Origin: Anisodus tanguticus
Taxonomy: Eukaryota; Streptophyta; Magnoliopsida; Solanales; Solanaceae
Direction: 5' to 3'
Assembly (NCBI GenBank): GCA_034509755.1
Contig: CM067550.1
Span: 3,527,001-3,591,000 of the forward strand
Length of the DNA: 64,000 bases
Part shown: piece after piece, positions 59,501-64,000 of the stretch
Numbering within the stretch: the stretch's first letter is position 1
How the letters are laid out: every line of letters starts with the position of its first letter
Notes under the pieces: generated by a model
Told to the model about the DNA's origin: nothing
Database searches by the model: none
Seen by the model: the letters and a program-made list of their open reading frames with translations, nothing else
Translations under genes and position numbers: made by a program

Positions 59501-61058
59501 CTTATCACCCATTCCAAAGAATCCAAAACTAGCTAAACCTGGACCTCAATTGGAATGCGGCCATGTGCGAAGAGTTTAACGCTTTAACCAAGCGTAACAC
59601 TTGGGATTTGGTACCTAGACCATTTGGTGTGAATGTTATCCGGTGTATGTGGCTATTTCGTCACAAGTTCGAGACAATGGTGACTTAGAGAGGTATAAGG
59701 CAAGACTAGTTGCAAATGGCACTAATCGGCAGGAGGGTATTGATTGTGGTGAGACATTCATCCGGTTGTTAAACCGGCCACTATTCGGACTGTTCTCGTA
59801 TTGCTATGGGCTTGCATTGGCCGATTCATCACTTGATGTCAAAAATGCGTTTCTTCATGGGGATTTGAAAGAGCGTGTACATGCATCGCCCTCCTGGTTT
59901 TGTTCATCCGTAGCCTCCACGGTTTGTGTGTCGTCTCGGAAGTCATTGTATGGATTGAAACAGCCCCCGCGCTTGGTATGATCGGTTCGCCGTGTATCTT
60001 TCGCAAATTGGTTTTGTATGTAGCAGGTGTGATACCTCTCTCTTCACTTTTCACCGAGGTAGCAGCACTGCATATTTGCTATTATATGTCGACGATATTG
60101 TTCTTACTGCTTCATCTGACGGGTTGAAGAATGAAATCATTGATCTACTCAAAATTGAATTTGCTATGACTGACTTGGGGAAGCTAAGTTATTTTTTGGG
60201 TATATCGGTGACTAGATCTGCTGCCAATATGTTCCTGTGTCAGCGAAAGTATGCAGAAGAGATAGTGTACAGAGCCAAGATGGCAAATTGTAAAATTATT
60301 CCAACTCCGGTGGACTCAAAATCCAAGCTTAGTGCCAATGACGGTGCGCCAGTTTCTGATCCCACTCTATATCGGAGTCTAGCAGGTGCTCTTCGCATCT
60401 TACATTCACTAGGCCCGATATTGCATATGCCGTTCAAAGCAGTGTGTCTGTTCCGTTCATGCACGACCCCGAGAGTCCCATTTTGCCGCCCTCAAACGTA
60501 TTATCAGATATGTTAAGGGCACACTTGACTTTGGCTTACATCTATACCCCTCTGCCCCAACCAAATTGCTAGCCTACACGGATGCAGATTGGGCAGGATG
60601 CCCCGACACACGTCGCTCCACCTCCGGCATCGTGTGTATTTCTTGGGGATAATCTTATCTCATGGTCCGCCAAGCACAGCCACGCCGTCCCGTTTGAGTG
60701 CTTTGAAGCGAGAATATCGCGGAGTTGCTAATGTCGTCGCCGAAATCGTTGGCTCCGAAATCTTCTTTTGGAGCTCCAGTGTCCATTACGCAAGGCATCT
60801 ATAGTTTATTGTGACAACATATCTGCTATCTATATGTCTCATAATCCAGTCCAACATCAGCGAACTAAGCATATTGAGATGGATATCCACTTTGTGCGAG
60901 AGAAGGTTGCTCGTGGTCAGGTCAAAATTTTACACGTGCCTTCCTCGTATCAGTATGCAGATATTTTCACAAAGGGACTACCGCGACAGTTCTTCACCGA
61001 CTTTCGATCCAGCCTTAGCATTAGGCCTCCTCCCGCTCCGTCTGAGGGGGAGTATTAG
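56594..61058 (+). pseudogene. Copia gag-pol, multiple frameshifts
   Basis: Gag starts at 56594 (MSSPTNSVLS; HPAFAVNNIKNF); the frame is broken at 56956 and resumes from 56990 (YLEEQFNNTRLENF). A GC-rich basic segment follows (57290-57790). The protease has MDTGATSH near 57822. The GAG-pre-integrase/integrase part has WHNRLGHP, HADLW and CDNGREF (58200-58610), then a frameshift near 58690. RT has LDVKNAFLHGDL, YGLKQ and an intact YVDD (about 60085). RNase H has DADWAGCPDTRRS and YCDNISAIYMSHNP, ending near 61058. Shifts at several points mean no full polyprotein. Element-encoded activity is lost. Confidence 0.9.
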
Positions 61059-61260
61059 CGAATATTCTCAGAATATTCGTCGTATATTTTGTAATTATGA
61101 TAAATGTATATTTAAGGTAACTTAGGATTCTAATTGTATTAGGAATCAACCTTTGTAAGGTAAGTTAGAATTCGTACCATATTAGGAATCAACCTTGTAC
61201 AGCTATATATATATTGTGAATAATGAAAGAAATTCCCAAGGGAAATTATTCTATCTTTCA
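61053..61260 (+). repeat. 3' LTR of the PR-10 Copia element
   Basis: 208 bp, TATTAGCG to CTATCTTTCA. Lacks the 36-bp extra segment of the 5' LTR. It points toward the displaced PR-10 promoter, antisense to it. Confidence 0.92.
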
Positions 61261-61268
61261 ACACCCAT

Positions 61269-61340
61269 AGTTTTGAGAATGTTTTGAGGCGTGAGATATA
61301 ATGTAAGTTTTAGATGGTATTTATAGGGAAAAAATGGAGT
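61269..61340 (-). promoter_or_regulatory. PR-10 5' leader and TATA box, separated from the gene
   Basis: On the minus strand a CTATAAATACC box lies at about 61316-61326, roughly 50 bp before the PR-10 ATG at 61268. It should initiate transcripts that now run into the antisense strand of the Copia element. Confidence 0.6.
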
Positions 61341-63408
61341 GAGAGTTTAGAGTTTAGAGTCATCAGCAACCGTAGCTTTTAACTTAATTTCAACATTGAA
61401 AGTAGGCCATTCTTGACTTCTATATCAATTTTTTCTAGATCTTGTTCTGTACCTCCGAGGGTTTTGGTTGAATAAATTGAATTCATTTATCCTTAATTAA
61501 AGGTTTTGGAGATACAAAGTGAATCCTAATTAGTCGGGACTCCAAAATAGATATCGAACACCAAAGATCAAAATAGTCAGTATAAAATTGGCAATAAAAA
61601 TTTAATTTATTGTTGCTAAAAAACGTAAATGGCAACAAAAAACTTATTATTGCGAAAATTTTTCTTATCGATTGTTATTGCAACGACATGCAATAATTAT
61701 TTTTGTTGCGAAAAGTATTTTTGGCAACAACATCCAACATATGACAAAAAATATTGTTGTCAAATGTTGAATATTCCTGCGTCATTCTATTTAAATTAAT
61801 TTGTTGGTTGTGGCGTTGGATAACTTCATGACAAATGGTGTAACTATGAGGTCTGCTCTAGATCAAAGGTGTGCCTTGTATATCCAAATGCTTTGTGTTT
61901 TATTCAAAATAAAAATAAAAATCTGAACCTTTCTTAAACATTAAGGTGCCTTTTGCTTACAGGGAATAGGATTATCTCAATATAAAATCTGTTAAATTTT
62001 TATTCAGTATTTAATTGTGTGTATTAGTTAAAATCAGAATAATTTTTTTTATTAAAATCTTGAAATTATTTATCTCATATAAAAAATAGAGTAATAACTC
62101 CGAAACTATAATTGTGATAACCTTATTTTAATCTAAATAACCCATAAAAAGAACTAGACTATGAATTATCCGGACCTTTGAAATTTATTTTCACTTTTCA
62201 AGTTCTTGTATATTTTAAAACTTATTCACACTCAATGTTTACTCTAAATCACAATAATATCATTGTGAAATGATAAATTAAGGTAAAAGAATGTATAAAG
62301 TCTGTTGAAACAGTACCAAGTAGTGACTATTGTCTACTGATTTAACAAATAACAAGATGTTGCTTGTTGCCTTCTGATAATTGAGTGGGTTGGTGGGGAG
62401 GATATAAATTAAGGATATAGTTTAATTTTAAACGACTTTCCGCATATAGTCTTTGTCTTTTTTGGAAATCTTGTCTACATTTCGACTAAGGTGAAACCAA
62501 ATGTCTTATTCTCTCTGAAATCTTGACTAAGTAAAGCCAATTGCTAATGTGAAAGAAGGAAATTTTGTATGCACTCAGCTTTTAGTTACTGATAAATAAA
62601 TTAATGTATTGTCATGTTTGGATGCATACAAAATTGTTAGAAGTTGAGAGTAAGATAAGCTAAAATATAAACTTCCATTAAATGTACATGTTGTAATAAA
62701 TATTACTCCCTTTGTTCCCAATTTTTGTGAAAAAAATTAGAGTAGTACGAGGATCAAAATATTAATTTTAACTATAAGTTCAAGTATATATTCTTTAACT
62801 TAATTAAACATTTCCATTGGGGAGCTTGAATATATGATTGGAAGAAGGCTCAACTATGAACATGTCCTTGGTCAATATCAATTACTAATAAGAGTGACAG
62901 TTGTACGTAGAGGTATCGTTTCCTTGCTTATCATTTTCACTCTTTCTTAATGAAATGGATACAGATGTATATGAAATAAGAGAAGTAAAATTTATATATT
63001 ATATAAAAAATATTATATATTAAAATAACTAATGATTCAAAATGTTTAGCTAGAACGCCTGTACATATATTGTTGATCTTTGTAATTGTTTGTACCTTCT
63101 GGATTTTTTTCGGTGATGGTATCATCAACTTTTTTGATTTGTCGTCTTGTATTGATCGAGGTCGGCTAAACCCCTCTCTGGTTATTTTGTTAAAATTTAA
63201 ATTCAACACCACCCAGACTTACATCTAGGTAATTGAATAAAAAAGATTATTTAAGCTATTTATAAAAAGTTTCAAAAAATTAATATTATAATTTAAAAAA
63301 ATTATTTGACTCTTTAAACAGTATCCCTTCACATTAAACGAGACGAAGGTTACGTAAGACTACTTTCTATCTTTCCATTTCAATAATAGAATATTTTTAT
63401 AATAATTA
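61341..63408. other. AT-rich intergenic sequence
   Basis: The PR-10 upstream region, then AT-rich DNA. Around 61600-61780 short TTGTTGC/GCAACAA motifs recur in both orientations, possibly a transposon subterminal region. No gene was recognised; the minus frame at 62937-63212 has no domain. Confidence 0.45.
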
Positions 63409-64000
63409 ATTGTACATCTCTTATATTAGGTATAATTATATTTTTTCTTGTAATTATGATTGATTAGTTATCTAATTTGTGGCAAAATAAATATTTTTGT
63501 AACACTATATATATATTGTAAATCATTAATGAATAAAATTAAGGAAGAATATTTCCTACATGGTATCAGATTCTAGGAAAATATTCTAAACCCTAAACTT
63601 TTCTCTCAATACCGTCGCCCCCCCTTCTTCCTTGCGGCGCCAACCTCCCTTCTCCGTCCGACAGCCATGTCTGACTCGAAATCCAATTTTCACCCAGCCC
63701 TTGCTGTCTCCAACATCAAATCTCATATCTCCATCACTCTTGAGATGGAAAACGTCCATTATTCGACATGGGCGGAACTCTTTAAAATCTATTGTCGCTC
63801 ACACCGGGTTATCCATCACATAATTTCTTCGAAAAAAGGCAAAGAGAATGTGCCGAAGACCGATGATGAGAAGGATTATGGTCGACCCTTGATGCAACGG
63901 TCCTCCAGTGGATCTACGCCACAATCTCGAGTGATTTACTACATACTATTATTGAGCCTGATTCCACAGCTATGGAATCTTGGGAACGTTTACGTGACAT
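63409..64000 (+). mobile_element. 5' end of a second Copia element, cut by the window edge
   Basis: The primer-binding site TGGTATCAGA starts at 63561, so an LTR ends at 63560. Its 5' edge is unsure (TGTACATC at 63409 is one candidate). Gag starts at 63667 (MSDSKSNFHPALAVSNIKSH) and is homologous to the gag of the 56185 element. A 1-nt frameshift occurs near 63878, after which ATVLQWIYATISSDLLHTII is readable. The rest lies outside the window. Confidence 0.8.

Larger units (their letters stand above)
56185..61260 (+). mobile_element. Copia LTR retrotransposon in the PR-10 first exon
   Basis: LTRs at 56185-56428 (244 bp) and 61053-61260 (208 bp). The target duplication ACACC is at 56180-56184 and 61261-61265. 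The primer-binding site TGGTATCAAGAGCC directly follows the 5' LTR. The polypurine tract GAGGGGGAG directly precedes the 3' LTR. The 5' LTR has an extra 36 bp, mostly a duplicated terminal segment. LTR ends are TATTAG...TTTCA instead of the usual TG...CA start. Gag-protease-integrase-RT-RNase H order is that of Copia. The leader holds about 32 consecutive A (56497-56528). Confidence 0.95.
54972..61268 (-). pseudogene. PR10: PR-10 (Bet v 1 family, STH-2-like) gene broken by a Copia element
   Basis: Minus strand. ATGGGTGT is at 61261-61268; the rest of exon 1 is at 56007-56184 (the 5-bp target copy counted once); the intron is 55271-56006; exon 2 is 54972-55270. Without the insertion the phases agree and predict 159 aa, the family's usual length. 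Visible marks are the glycine-rich loop EGDGGAGS, KLHVIDDKNLVTKYS, the conserved HNEGKKQAMDLFK helix and the ending LLANPSVYA. PR-10 proteins are small cytosolic ligand-binding proteins induced by pathogens and stress. The element sits within codon 3, so the normal mRNA cannot form. No other defect was seen, so inactivation may be recent. Confidence 0.93.

Noticed and set aside
62937..63212. 91-aa minus ORF
   Set aside because: AT-driven tail, no recognisable domain, no splice context.

Overview
This window is nuclear DNA from a flowering plant, almost certainly of the nightshade family (Solanaceae). The evidence is GT-AG introns, plant-specific gene families, an STH-2-like PR-10 gene, three copies of a tRNA-derived SINE that resembles the TS/SolS type, and dense LTR, hAT, CACTA and MITE elements in an AT-rich background. 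Genus cannot be fixed from sequence alone. There are no bacterial features, CRISPR arrays or rRNA genes.

Layout. (1) 1-8.8 kb: AT-rich DNA, then an intact six-exon TPR-like gene on + (3571-7503) whose coding region is an internal duplication of a three-exon module. (2) 8.8-18.5 kb: an intact nine-exon G3BP-type gene on - (NTF2-like domain, RRM, RGG tail; 460 aa). Its last intron carries a degenerate 3.4-kb hAT transposon with an 8-bp target duplication. (3) 18.5-25.2 kb: AT-rich intergenic DNA with a Copia gag fragment and a SINE-like element. (4) 25.3-34.3 kb: a chimeric pseudogene block. A broken copy of a chloroplast RNA-binding protein gene has, in its first intron, a 5.5-kb copy of the G3BP gene. 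That copy has a 1.9-kb solo LTR in its RRM exon. The 5' end of the chimera is fused to an F-box/FBD/LRR fragment. (5) 34.7-37.8 kb: the intact four-exon parent chloroplast ribonucleoprotein gene on -.

(6) 38.2-49.4 kb: an 11.3-kb Ty3/gypsy element (5-bp TSD) on -. It is internally deleted, carries an opposite-strand extra ORF, and hosts a nested CACTA end, a non-autonomous hAT and a Copia pol fragment. (7) 50.0-52.2 kb: a PPR pseudogene split by a hAT, a MITE and a SINE. (8) 53.3-54.6 kb: a RING-H2 pseudogene on - with a nonsense codon inside the RING. (9) 55.0-61.3 kb: a PR-10 (Bet v 1 family) gene on -, otherwise intact, broken within codon 3 by a 5.1-kb Copia element with nearly identical LTRs. 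(10) 63.4-64.0 kb: the 5' end of a related Copia element, cut by the window edge.

Three host genes look functional: the TPR-like gene, G3BP and the chloroplast RNP. The rest is duplicated, broken or transposon-derived. The most notable signals are the nested chimeric duplication, the modular duplication in the TPR-like gene, the PR-10 knock-out, and a gypsy 3' LTR pointing at the chloroplast RNP promoter. I found no clearly new biological system; the interest lies in gene birth, capture and decay.
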